A program made the translations under genes and the position numbers. A stretch of 17,191 nucleotides of DNA from ANME-2 cluster archaeon (GTDB lineage Archaea > Halobacteriota > Methanosarcinia > Methanosarcinales > Methanocomedenaceae), in NCBI GenBank assembly GCA_023544495.1, contig JAMJFV010000026.1, positions 1 through 17,191 on the forward strand. Reading direction: 5' to 3'. The notes below the pieces were generated by a model. It had not been told where the DNA came from. It searched no databases and saw only the letters and a program-made list of their open reading frames with translations. This document shows, piece after piece, positions 1 to 6,798 of this stretch. Numbering within the stretch: the stretch's first letter is position 1; the number at the start of each line of letters is the position of its first letter.

Positions 1-101
1 GTTTTATCCGTGGCCCGTTTTAGCGCCATCATTGTTATTCTGGTTCAAGATACTCAAAGGATGCACGTAACGGCTGTAGTTGCAGTCACTATACCCCGGA
101 C

Positions 102-287
102 TTAAGTCACAAGGCCTGTAATAAGTCTCAACCCCCCGATTTCCCATCTTGTCCGGCAATCATCATTAGTGAACTCATACACAAAATTAACACTATTGGC
201 CATTTTATTTAAATTTTTCCACCTGAAATCCAATTCAGCCTTTAATCTACATCCCCTCACAATCCCTTCCACTTTTATCACCCACAA
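102..287 (-). pseudogene. Possible N-terminal remnant of a TnpB/IS605-type protein
   Basis: This 61-codon reading frame has no good ribosome binding site, and its nominal start is TTG. The central part, containing NKMANSVNFVYEFTND, resembles the N-terminal helix of TnpB/OrfB proteins of IS200/IS605 elements, where a stretch like MA-x-VN-x-VWNY-x-N is common. The frame stops after GLRLITGLVT, and the other two frames up to the window edge show no TnpB catalytic or zinc-finger motif. If the resemblance is real, this is a decayed fragment rather than a gene. It could equally be a chance open frame. The rest of 1-345 shows no other gene. Confidence 0.25.
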
Positions 288-296
288 TTTTATATT
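288..296 (+). promoter_or_regulatory. TATA-box-like element upstream of the surface lipoprotein gene
   Basis: The AT-rich stretch TTTATATTA matches an archaeal TATA box and lies about 50 bases before the ATG at 346. A transcript starting about 25 bases downstream would have a short leader. A second AT-rich candidate, AGTATATCT, lies at 321-329. No Shine-Dalgarno sequence is evident before 346. Confidence 0.4.
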
Positions 297-345
297 AAAA
301 GCATCTAAAAAAAGCAGAAAAGTATATCTACAAGCACCACCCTAA

Positions 346-1338
346 ATGGCTAACATGAACCTTACGCCCGCAGTAAAGACCGTGCTGGTCATGGCACTTG
401 TCCTTGCATCGGTCCTGGCAGGGGGTTGCCTCAGGGAGTATGACACCACCAGCCTGCAGATCAACAAAGTGGACATATCAGCCGAAGTCGTCGATGACGA
501 TATCGTACAGCTGGACATCATCTCGTATGTAAGCAACAGCGGTAAGACCTCTGGTGAAGTGGACATCCAGGCAAAAGCCTACAACCTGGCTACCAGCCTG
601 CTCATGGCAGATGAAAAGATATCCATGGGTAAAATAGGCAAGGACAGGACCCGTAACGGCACCGTCGAACTGCAGGTTCCCATCACAGGTAATTACCGCG
701 TCGAAGTAACCATGTACGAGGACGGCGGCCTGGTAACCTCGGGCAAAGCCACCATATCAGGCCTGGAATCCCTGCTTTCCAGTCCCAAACATTCATACAT
801 CAACATCCGCGACGTGGATGTCACCATGACAGCCAGGGGCGATACCACAACCACCCTGAAAGTGACCACCTTCCTGGACAACTACGGCAGGTCGGATTCG
901 GCACCGCTGACGGCACTGGTGAAACTGCGGGATGCCAAGACCAACCTCATAGGCAAGAGCGGCAACATCAATGTAGGTGTGGTCAAAGCAGATACTACCC
1001 TGGTCAAAGATATCGAGCTTGAAGTGCCAAAGGACAGGGACTATCGTGTGGAGATAATGATATTCGAAAATGACCGCATTATTACCGAATACGGTGTATC
1101 CTTCTTCATGGCGCCGGACAGCCAGGGCGAGGAAGATGTGGTAAAGAAGACCAGGTCAGTGAGCACCACAGAGACCATTACTACGGAATTCATACAACCC
1201 ACTCCTCCTGAGCCATATGACTATGGCGTGTACAGGACCGGGGATTACGGCGTTCCCATGGCAGGACCGGGATTCGGTGTGTTCTTAGGCATAGCCGGAC
1301 TGCTGGCAGTGGCACTGCTGCTCAGGAAACGAAAATGA
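346..1338 (+). CDS. Surface protein with lipobox, duplicated domain and PGF-CTERM tail
   Basis: This 330-residue exported protein begins with a hydrophobic signal peptide (about 8-27) ending in LAGGC, so Cys28 could be lipidated. Two similar beta-rich domains follow, about 34-140 and 144-255. Each opens with an alternating strand (INKVDISAEV and IRDVDVTMTA) and closes with an NYRVEVTMYEDG or DYRVEIMIFEND segment, which indicates internal duplication. A Thr/Pro/Tyr-rich stalk leads to a C-terminal PGF motif (308-310), a hydrophobic helix and a basic RKRK end. This is the tripartite PGF-CTERM signal processed by archaeosortase A. The protein is probably displayed on the cell surface or in the S-layer. 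It resembles tandem-domain PGF-CTERM proteins of Methanosarcinales, but I cannot name the domain family safely. ATG 355 is an alternative start. Confidence 0.8.
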   Translation: MANMNLTPAVKTVLVMALVLASVLAGGCLREYDTTSLQINKVDISAEVVDDDIVQLDIISYVSNSGKTSGEVDIQAKAYNLATSLLMADEKISMGKIGKDRTRNGTVELQVPITGNYRVEVTMYEDGGLVTSGKATISGLESLLSSPKHSYINIRDVDVTMTARGDTTTTLKVTTFLDNYGRSDSAPLTALVKLRDAKTNLIGKSGNINVGVVKADTTLVKDIELEVPKDRDYRVEIMIFENDRIITEYGVSFFMAPDSQGEEDVVKKTRSVSTTETITTEFIQPTPPEPYDYGVYRTGDYGVPMAGPGFGVFLGIAGLLAVALLLRKRK

Positions 1339-1379
1339 AGTGATGTTTATCAGTTATAACAAATAATCAGGTGAAAACA

Positions 1380-1625
1380 ATGGATGAAAAGGAATCTAAA
1401 GTAACTTCAGACAAGGTGGCCGGAATAGCTCTATTCAGGCAAGGCACTATGATTATCCTGTTGTTACTGCTGCTGGCATCTTCTTTCGGGTTCTATTTCA
1501 GCATGCAAAACGCCATATCCGCACTCTTTGAATACCGTTACACCGAACTTATCCGCTCGGTCTTCAATCTGGTAGTTGTTGCAGCAATATTGTATATAGT
1601 CAGGGAATTCTTTTTGAAGAAATAA
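1380..1625 (+). CDS. Small two-helix membrane protein
   Basis: This 81-residue protein has two hydrophobic segments, about 23-41 and 58-76, and ends in the basic FFLKK. I chose ATG 1380 over the GTG at 1371 because AGGTGA at 1369-1374 forms a good Shine-Dalgarno sequence five bases upstream of the ATG. It lies 41 bases after the surface lipoprotein and may be co-transcribed with it. A run of T follows the stop codon. I recognise no family. The charged N-terminus with Lys/Glu residues is probably cytoplasmic. Confidence 0.7.
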   Translation: MDEKESKVTSDKVAGIALFRQGTMIILLLLLLASSFGFYFSMQNAISALFEYRYTELIRSVFNLVVVAAILYIVREFFLKK

Positions 1626-1632
1626 TTTTTTT
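1626..1632 (+). terminator. Oligo-T terminator candidate
   Basis: Seven T residues directly follow the TAA at 1623-1625. Archaeal RNA polymerase commonly terminates on such T tracts without a hairpin. This would separate the first two genes from the cupin pair. Confidence 0.4.
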
Positions 1633-1691
1633 CTCACGGGATACTCTTATAGTTAAGAAGGATAAAGTATACTCCAGATGGAGCAATTCCT

Positions 1692-2015
1692 ATGGATATA
1701 CAGCTCATTGATTTTGAAAAAGAAGCCGGGAAGTTAGAATCTCCCCGCCGCCCCCATGATATGGTATTCGTGGATGATTCGCTGCTTCGCGCCGTATTGT
1801 GCGAGGGCGAGGGTAAATGGTACGTCCATGACTATGACGAGTTCTTCCTTCACCACAAAGGTGACGTGGTCATCGAATCAGACAATTCAGCGATCGAACT
1901 GAAACCCGGCACAGGCATACTTGTTCCCGCAGGAGTGCGACACAGGACCAACTCAGAGGACGAGGGCGTGTTCCTGGTATTCAGACATAGAAAGACAGCC
2001 TGCACGCTTGCGTAA
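1692..2015 (+). CDS. Cupin domain protein
   Basis: This 107-residue protein is a single small cupin barrel. Cupin motif 1 is visible as WYVHDYDEFFLHHKGDV, with His and Glu in the usual metal-ligand region. Motif 2 is GTGILVPAGVRHRTN, containing the P-x-G-x2-H core. Such mono-domain cupins bind a divalent metal and act as small isomerases, sugar or thiol enzymes, or ligand sensors; the substrate cannot be told from sequence. A GGAG at about 1680-1683 lies eight bases before the ATG. The next gene begins 14 bases after the stop with a strong ribosome binding site, so the two are probably one operon. Confidence 0.8.
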   Translation: MDIQLIDFEKEAGKLESPRRPHDMVFVDDSLLRAVLCEGEGKWYVHDYDEFFLHHKGDVVIESDNSAIELKPGTGILVPAGVRHRTNSEDEGVFLVFRHRKTACTLA

Positions 2016-2029
2016 GAAAGGAGGCGGGC

Positions 2030-2656
2030 ATGGTCCACCTTGAAAAACTGCAAAATGTCAATATCCCTATAGCTTTGCTGTTTCTCCAACTGGTCACCTA
2101 TCCTTTTTTCATAAGCATACGCAATCATGAAGACCCAGTAGGTGCCGTGATAGGCGCAATAATAATCACCATTCCGGTCTTTACCCTGCTGGGCCTTTTG
2201 CTCAGGGTGTTCTTTAAAAGGACCGGGTCAGGTAAGAACATGATACTGTTCCTGGACCATCGAGGAGTGAAACTCAAAGAGATACCCGGTCTTATCGGTA
2301 TCATGATACCCATATCGTTCTTCATGCTGATCATACTCGTTTACGGGGTGATTCTTTTCATCTATTTCTTCTTCATTACCATACCGGTGTACCTCATTTT
2401 CAGGTTCGGAAAGAAAAAGCGCATGAGGGACTTTGTAAAATGGCTCTTTAAACTGGAAGCACAGGTGTGCCTGAAGTTGAAGCGATATACCCGGTTGGGG
2501 TATGTGCTCCCATATTTCTTTGGTATCATGTTCTCACTGATATTGACCAATGGTCATGTCGCCCTGGGTGTACTGTACTTCCTGATACTGCTTCAGTTTA
2601 CTTTTGTGGTTGCACTGTACAACCTGATAGGACAGCAGGAAGTACTTATCCAGTGA
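2030..2656 (+). CDS. Polytopic membrane protein of unknown function
   Basis: This 208-residue protein has about five or six hydrophobic helices: near 12-30, 37-60, 87-125 (probably two), 160-178 and 180-200. Basic loops lie between them (for example GKKKRMRDF near 126-134). The start is well supported by AAAGGAGG at 2017-2024, five bases before ATG 2030. It follows the cupin gene by 14 bases, so the pair is likely co-expressed and the cupin may act at the membrane. The 3' end overlaps the convergent MBL gene by 11 bases. No transporter or enzyme motif is recognised. Confidence 0.7.
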   Translation: MVHLEKLQNVNIPIALLFLQLVTYPFFISIRNHEDPVGAVIGAIIITIPVFTLLGLLLRVFFKRTGSGKNMILFLDHRGVKLKEIPGLIGIMIPISFFMLIILVYGVILFIYFFFITIPVYLIFRFGKKKRMRDFVKWLFKLEAQVCLKLKRYTRLGYVLPYFFGIMFSLILTNGHVALGVLYFLILLQFTFVVALYNLIGQQEVLIQ

Positions 2657-3353
2657 AGGTATCCAGCAACCTGTCAAAACCCTGGACCCATTCATTGAAA
2701 TCCATTACATAATCAACAGCACACACCGTGCTCAACCTACTCCCTTCAATCAGTCCCCTGATGCGATGACCTCCTTCTATTGTTCTATCCCGGGGACCAT
2801 AAGGATTGAATCGCATACTCTTGAATACATAATCGCACAAAAAAAACACATCCTCAAAGAAATAACAGGTAAATCCGGGAGTATGTCCGTCAAGGTGATA
2901 TGCCTCGATCCCATCCACTTCAAATCCTTCCTCAAAGGTACGATCAAAAGGAAATCCTTTACACAGCTCAAAACGAGAATCTGCTGTATTGATCCAGACA
3001 TTCGCCGAAAAATGCTCCCTGTACTGGTTGGAAGATCCCAGGAAGTGGAAGTGGGTGAACAAAATGGTATCCATTCCAGTCACATCAGGATCAAAACATG
3101 ACGGACAGTCTATCATGTAGGTTTTATTGTGTGTCCGGATACGGTAGGCTGTATGTTCAAGGCCCAGTCTGGGTGTTGAGTTCAATCTGGACACATGGTC
3201 TGTGACCGGTGTTTCCACGACACTGTACCGTGCAGAGCATTCCTCTGAAGTTAAGAACTTCTCTTTGGAAGCACCACAAAAGGGACAGTGTTCAGGTGAA
3301 TATCCTACCATGTTGTAACCACACACGGTACATACTAATTGTGCTTCTGGCAC
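2646..3353 (-). CDS. Rubredoxin-like domain fused to a degenerate metallo-beta-lactamase fold
   Basis: From the GTG at 3353 this is a 235-residue protein. Four cysteines in CTVCGY and CPFC (residues 8, 11, 23, 26) form a rubredoxin-like metal knuckle of the rubrerythrin type. A metallo-beta-lactamase-like fold follows: the THFHFLGSS segment (about 100-108) occupies the place of the HxHxDH motif but lacks its Asp and last His. GHTPG (157 region) and the Asp in FLCDYVF (about 174) remain recognisable. The C-terminal catalytic His is not visible. The protein may be electron-transferring, structural or a changed enzyme. The frame is open to a TTG at 3419. I prefer GTG 3353 because the metal knuckle starts immediately after it, and because a TATA-like stretch at 3421-3432 would place the transcript start between the two. 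Confidence 0.7.
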   Translation of the reverse strand: MPEAQLVCTVCGYNMVGYSPEHCPFCGASKEKFLTSEECSARYSVVETPVTDHVSRLNSTPRLGLEHTAYRIRTHNKTYMIDCPSCFDPDVTGMDTILFTHFHFLGSSNQYREHFSANVWINTADSRFELCKGFPFDRTFEEGFEVDGIEAYHLDGHTPGFTCYFFEDVFFLCDYVFKSMRFNPYGPRDRTIEGGHRIRGLIEGSRLSTVCAVDYVMDFNEWVQGFDRLLDTFTG

Positions 3354-3420
3354 TTCACTTACCCCACATATCCAGGAATTCCCTGATTTTTTAAAAAATA
3401 GGATTGGCAACTTTACCAAT

Positions 3421-3432
3421 CCATATATTTAT
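3421..3432 (-). promoter_or_regulatory. TATA-like element for the rubredoxin/MBL gene
   Basis: Read on the minus strand, this is AATAAATATATGG, a good archaeal TATA box. It lies between the stop of the secreted-protein gene and the rubredoxin/MBL gene. Its position would put transcription start near 3400, downstream of the TTG at 3419, and supports the GTG start at 3353. Confidence 0.35.
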
Positions 3433-3435
3433 TAT

Positions 3436-4035
3436 TTACGGCATGTACGGCATAAAGTAGTTTGGTATGAATAGATAGTCAACTCCTGGTGTGACCATGA
3501 GACCGGGCATCATCGGATGCGGTCCACCGTCCAGAGTGAAGCTAGTCTGTGCTGTATGCTTTAACCAGACTACTTTGGTCGGATGCATTTCGCTTGTATT
3601 CGAGACATTTATCAACTCATGGTAATGTACAAACCCACGTTTGGCATACATTCCAGCTTTTTCCTCGGACCATGTGTCGATTATCCCTTTCACGGTATAG
3701 AGCAGTGTGGCATTGTCCGCATCGGATGACCACCATTGAGGTGCTCCGAATGGACCGGTATTATAGTGTTTACCCATCAGTTTATTTGGTCCGGTCATTA
3801 ACCAGGAATGCCCTGGAATGTCAAATTCACCATTTGGTCCATCTGGTGCACCAGCAAGGTAATAATCCACTCCATCAACGTTGATAACAATCCCATGGAT
3901 GAAATCCATGTCACCCATATGGCGGTCTTCATGTTCCTTCATATTATCCATACTAGAAGTGGCCATTGGTATAGCAATTATCAATATTAGTATGACCAAT
4001 AGCGTTACCCATTTCATTTGCGTTACCCATTTCAT
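3436..4035 (-). CDS. Secreted His/Met-rich protein of unknown function
   Basis: This 199-residue protein has an N-terminal hydrophobic signal segment (about 8-27). The mature part carries 10 histidines and many methionines (16 in the whole protein). Clusters include EHEDRHMGDMDF after the signal, VHYHE (136-140), GPHPMMPGLM (172-180) and the C-terminal NYFMPYMP. Such residues suggest metal binding outside the membrane, copper being one option, but this is inference. Aromatic and glycine-rich strands (GPFGAPQWW; SFTLDGGPHP) suggest a compact beta domain. The start ATG 4035 has a strong GGAGGT six bases upstream. An exact 18-base tandem repeat makes residues 1-6 and 7-12 near copies (MKWVTQ, MKWVTL). 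I do not recognise a named family. Confidence 0.7.
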   Translation of the reverse strand: MKWVTQMKWVTLLVILILIIAIPMATSSMDNMKEHEDRHMGDMDFIHGIVINVDGVDYYLAGAPDGPNGEFDIPGHSWLMTGPNKLMGKHYNTGPFGAPQWWSSDADNATLLYTVKGIIDTWSEEKAGMYAKRGFVHYHELINVSNTSEMHPTKVVWLKHTAQTSFTLDGGPHPMMPGLMVTPGVDYLFIPNYFMPYMP

Positions 4036-4037
4036 TT
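4002..4037. repeat. Perfect 18-bp tandem duplication covering the start codon
   Basis: The unit GCGTTACCCATTTCATTT occurs twice back to back (4002-4019 and 4020-4037). On the minus strand each copy holds an ATG followed by AAATGGGTAACGC. The gene therefore has two in-frame start codons 18 bases apart. Only the outer one has the strong Shine-Dalgarno sequence. Confidence 0.9.
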
Positions 4038-4137
4038 ATTTACCTCCCACTAATTTCATAGTATTCTTGTCAAATAAATCCATCAGTACATGTTCTATTA
4101 ATGACCAGTAAATCTTTCTTAAATAAGGGATGCCTCT

Positions 4138-4344
4138 CTAATCTTCCCGTTCCAGTTCCTGAATGATGTCCCTGACGGTCAGTTCGCCCTGGCCAACTCG
4201 TTTCACCATAGGATAAATGAAGGAACAATCATCGAGGGCGTTCCACCGTGCATCTCCCACTTTCCTGATAACTTCGTTCATGACCTTGCCGCAATCCTTG
4301 CAATAGGTGGTTTCACTTTCAATTCCGCATACTTCACATTCCAT
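4138..4344 (-). CDS. Small zinc-ribbon protein
   Basis: This 68-residue protein starts with a four-cysteine ribbon, CEVCG and CKDCG (Cys 3, 6, 15, 18), likely binding one zinc. An acidic, partly helical tail follows, ending in IIQELERED. Comparable tiny ribbon proteins occur widely in archaea and may bind nucleic acid or proteins; no specific role is recognised. It is transcribed away from the dehydratase gene across a 112-base AT-rich gap. A TATA-like AATATATC lies about 10-20 bases upstream of the ATG, too close for a standard leader, so the promoter may be farther upstream. Confidence 0.65.
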   Translation of the reverse strand: MECEVCGIESETTYCKDCGKVMNEVIRKVGDARWNALDDCSFIYPMVKRVGQGELTVRDIIQELERED

Positions 4345-4422
4345 AATTCTAACCCATAGATATATTCGAATTACAGGTATTAATACTTTTTTGGTATTGA
4401 GTTTTAGATTTTTTTAGATTAA

Positions 4423-4430
4423 TTTTATTA
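4423..4430 (+). promoter_or_regulatory. TATA-like element for the hacA-type gene; transcript probably near-leaderless
   Basis: TTTTATTA is centred about 30 bases before the ATG at 4457. That is close to the usual TATA-to-start distance in archaea. No Shine-Dalgarno sequence precedes the ATG, so the mRNA is probably leaderless or nearly so. Confidence 0.4.
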
Positions 4431-4456
4431 CACGTTCGCACCTATACAGCAATCCT

Positions 4457-5737
4457 ATGACTTCTGATAGTCTCACAATCACAGAGAAGATCTTTTCAAA
4501 AGCTTCAGGCAGAACGGTCCATGCCGATGAGTTCGTTATGGCAGACATAGACTGTGCCATGACCCATGATATCACCGGACCGCTGGCCGTACAGGGCTTC
4601 AGAGAGATAATGAAGGATAAACCCGATCCAAAGGTCTGGGACCCTGACAGAATAGTCATCCTGTTCGACCACCAGGTACCTGCTGATTCATTGAATGCAG
4701 CACAGAACCACATCATGCTCAGGCAGTTCGCAACCGAGCAGGGTATCATTAACTATGATGTCTTTGAAGGTGTGTGTCATCAGGTAGTACCGGAAAAGGG
4801 CTGGGTCAAACCCGGCGACCTGATAGTGGGCAGTGACAGCCATACCTGCGCCTACGGTTCACTGGGAGCATTCTCCACAGGTATCGGCAGTACTGATATG
4901 GCTGCAGTGTTCGCCACAGGTAAACTGTGGTTCAAAGTCCCGCAGACCATCAGGTTCGAAGTGAACGGACGCCTGCCCGAACGAGTATACAGCAAGGACA
5001 TCATACTGCACCTCATCGGGGATGTGGGTGCTGACGGTGCCATGTACATGGCGGCAGAGTACGGTGGCGAAGCTATCAGAAACCTGGACATCAGCCAGCG
5101 CATGACCATAAGCAACATGGCCATCGAGATGGGCGGCAAGGCCGGCATCATCGAGCCCGATACCACAACCGAGGATTACCTGAAACAGCGCATACCCGGC
5201 TTCACCCTTGACCCTTACTGGAAGAGCGATGATGACTGCGAATATGCCCAGTACCACGAGTACGACATCTCAGACCTGTCCCCGCAGGTGGCATGTCCCC
5301 ACAATGTGGATAACGTGAAATCCGTAGAAGACGTGGAAGGTACCCACATCGACCAGGTGCTGGTAGGTTCCTGTACCAATGGCAGGTTCGAGGACATCAA
5401 GATAGTTGCAGATATCATGGATGACGAGCCCGTGGCTAAGGGCGTGAGACTGCTGATCATTCCTGCATCCCGTACCGAATACATGAAAGTGCTTCGGGCC
5501 GGGCTTGTTGAGACGTTCATGGAAGCCGGGGCCATTGTTGAGAGTCCCTGCTGCGGGCCATGCATGGGCGGTAGTTTCGGGCTGCTGGGTGACGGTGAGG
5601 TAGGACTTGCGACCTCCAACCGCAATTTCCAGGGAAGGCAGGGTAGTGCAAAAGCATTTGTATACCTGTCATCACCTGCCACGGCAGCCGCATCCGCGCT
5701 TACTGGAGAGATAACGGACCCCAGAAAGGTTCGATAA
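4457..5737 (+). CDS. hacA: Homoaconitase / 3-isopropylmalate dehydratase large subunit
   Basis: This 426-residue protein is a full-length archaeal LeuC/HacA-type large subunit, the usual size for the family. The [4Fe-4S] ligands are visible as Cys306 in VGSCTNGR and Cys366/Cys369 in CCGPC. The conserved substrate-binding block VGSDSHTCAYGSLGAFSTG lies at 124-142. With a small subunit, such enzymes isomerise citrate-like acids: isopropylmalate for leucine, or homocitrate homologues on the way to coenzyme B in methanogens. Chain-length specificity lies in the small subunit, which is not in this window, so HacA versus LeuC cannot be decided here. Having dacZ two genes downstream recalls an arrangement I remember from Methanocaldococcus, which favours HacA. 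There is a 21-base gap to the next gene. Confidence 0.85.
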   Translation: MTSDSLTITEKIFSKASGRTVHADEFVMADIDCAMTHDITGPLAVQGFREIMKDKPDPKVWDPDRIVILFDHQVPADSLNAAQNHIMLRQFATEQGIINYDVFEGVCHQVVPEKGWVKPGDLIVGSDSHTCAYGSLGAFSTGIGSTDMAAVFATGKLWFKVPQTIRFEVNGRLPERVYSKDIILHLIGDVGADGAMYMAAEYGGEAIRNLDISQRMTISNMAIEMGGKAGIIEPDTTTEDYLKQRIPGFTLDPYWKSDDDCEYAQYHEYDISDLSPQVACPHNVDNVKSVEDVEGTHIDQVLVGSCTNGRFEDIKIVADIMDDEPVAKGVRLLIIPASRTEYMKVLRAGLVETFMEAGAIVESPCCGPCMGGSFGLLGDGEVGLATSNRNFQGRQGSAKAFVYLSSPATAAASALTGEITDPRKVR

Positions 5738-5758
5738 AATTATTGGTACGATCCAACT

Positions 5759-6706
5759 ATGTCATTAAAAGAAAGCGCCAGCGTCGTGCTGGAAACGTGT
5801 ATGGCAGTGAAGCCCGGTGAAGTGGTATTGATAATCACCGATACTGCCACGCACCCGTCAATTGCCAGGTGTCTGTTTGAAAAGGCAGTTGAACTTGAAT
5901 GCGATCCCATTCTTATGACCATGGAACCCAGGGAAGTCCACGGCCAGGAGCCCCCCAGGGTTGTGGCCGATGCAATGAGCGCCGCCAATGTGGTACTGGC
6001 ACCTACCAGTAAATCCCTGACCCATACACAGGCCAAGCTCAATGCCAATCAAGCCGGTGTGCGCATAGCCTCCATGCCGGGTATCACCCTGGAGATGATG
6101 GGAACAGGTGGCATCACTGCCGATTACCTGGTTGTAAGGGATACAGGTTTTAACCTCAAATCCAGGCTTGACAACGCAAAGGAGCTCAGGATTGTTACTG
6201 ACCTGGGGACAGATATTGTTCTTGATATCGAAGGATGTAACTGGCAGACAGACCACGGTATCTGTCATGAACCAGGTTCCTCCAGTAACCTTCCTGCCGG
6301 TGAAGTGTTCGTGGCACCAAAGGGAGGTAACGGCCTTTTCGTGGTGGATGGCTCGATGAGTGGTATGGGACTGCTGACCTCGCCCCTGACCATTAAGGTC
6401 GAAGAAGGGAATGCCACTGAGATCACCGGCAAGGGGGCAAAACAGTTCATTACAATGCTGGAAAATGTGGGACCTCCTGCCCGTAACCTGGCAGAGCTGG
6501 GGATAGGTATCAATCCTGCGGCCCGGCTTATCGGTAATGTGCTCGAGGACGAGAAGGTGGCTGGCACTGTACATATGGCCCTGGGTGATAACAGCACCTT
6601 TGGCGGGGATGTGGTGGCGGGCATACATCTGGATGGCATCATTACCGCACCAAGGTTATTCGTGGACGGTGAAGAACTGGTCCTGCCATTTCAGGAACCT
6701 GCATAA
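5759..6706 (+). CDS. M29-like aminopeptidase (AmpS/AmpT family, short form)
   Basis: This 315-residue protein resembles COG2309 thermophilic-type metalloaminopeptidases but is about 90 residues shorter than classical M29 enzymes (about 410). The candidate di-metal ligands are present in order: Glu182 in AGEVFVAP, Glu246 in NLAELGIG, His272 in VHMALGD, and His290/Asp292 in IHLDGI. The usual tyrosine a few residues after the first His is replaced (HMALGDNSTFGG), so catalysis may differ. It would be a cytoplasmic, divalent-metal peptidase removing N-terminal residues, or a related hydrolase. It follows the dehydratase gene by 21 bases without a clear ribosome binding site and probably shares its transcript. 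Confidence 0.75.
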   Translation: MSLKESASVVLETCMAVKPGEVVLIITDTATHPSIARCLFEKAVELECDPILMTMEPREVHGQEPPRVVADAMSAANVVLAPTSKSLTHTQAKLNANQAGVRIASMPGITLEMMGTGGITADYLVVRDTGFNLKSRLDNAKELRIVTDLGTDIVLDIEGCNWQTDHGICHEPGSSSNLPAGEVFVAPKGGNGLFVVDGSMSGMGLLTSPLTIKVEEGNATEITGKGAKQFITMLENVGPPARNLAELGIGINPAARLIGNVLEDEKVAGTVHMALGDNSTFGGDVVAGIHLDGIITAPRLFVDGEELVLPFQEPA

Positions 6707-6798
6707 CACCTGGGAGGTTACCTAAAACCAAGTTTTATCATGAATGTAGATGTACTAAAAAGATAGAAATAAATTGATCATTCTATAAGGACATTTTA

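Noticed and set aside
3354..3419. Upstream extension of the rubredoxin/MBL gene to a TTG start
   Set aside because: It would add 22 residues without domain character and lies at or before the expected transcript start; it remains possible.
4859..5257. 132-codon minus-strand open frame
   Set aside because: It is antisense to the dehydratase large subunit with no ribosome binding site or family features.
5858..6628. 256-codon minus-strand open frame
   Set aside because: It is antisense to the M29-like aminopeptidase and shows no domain motif.
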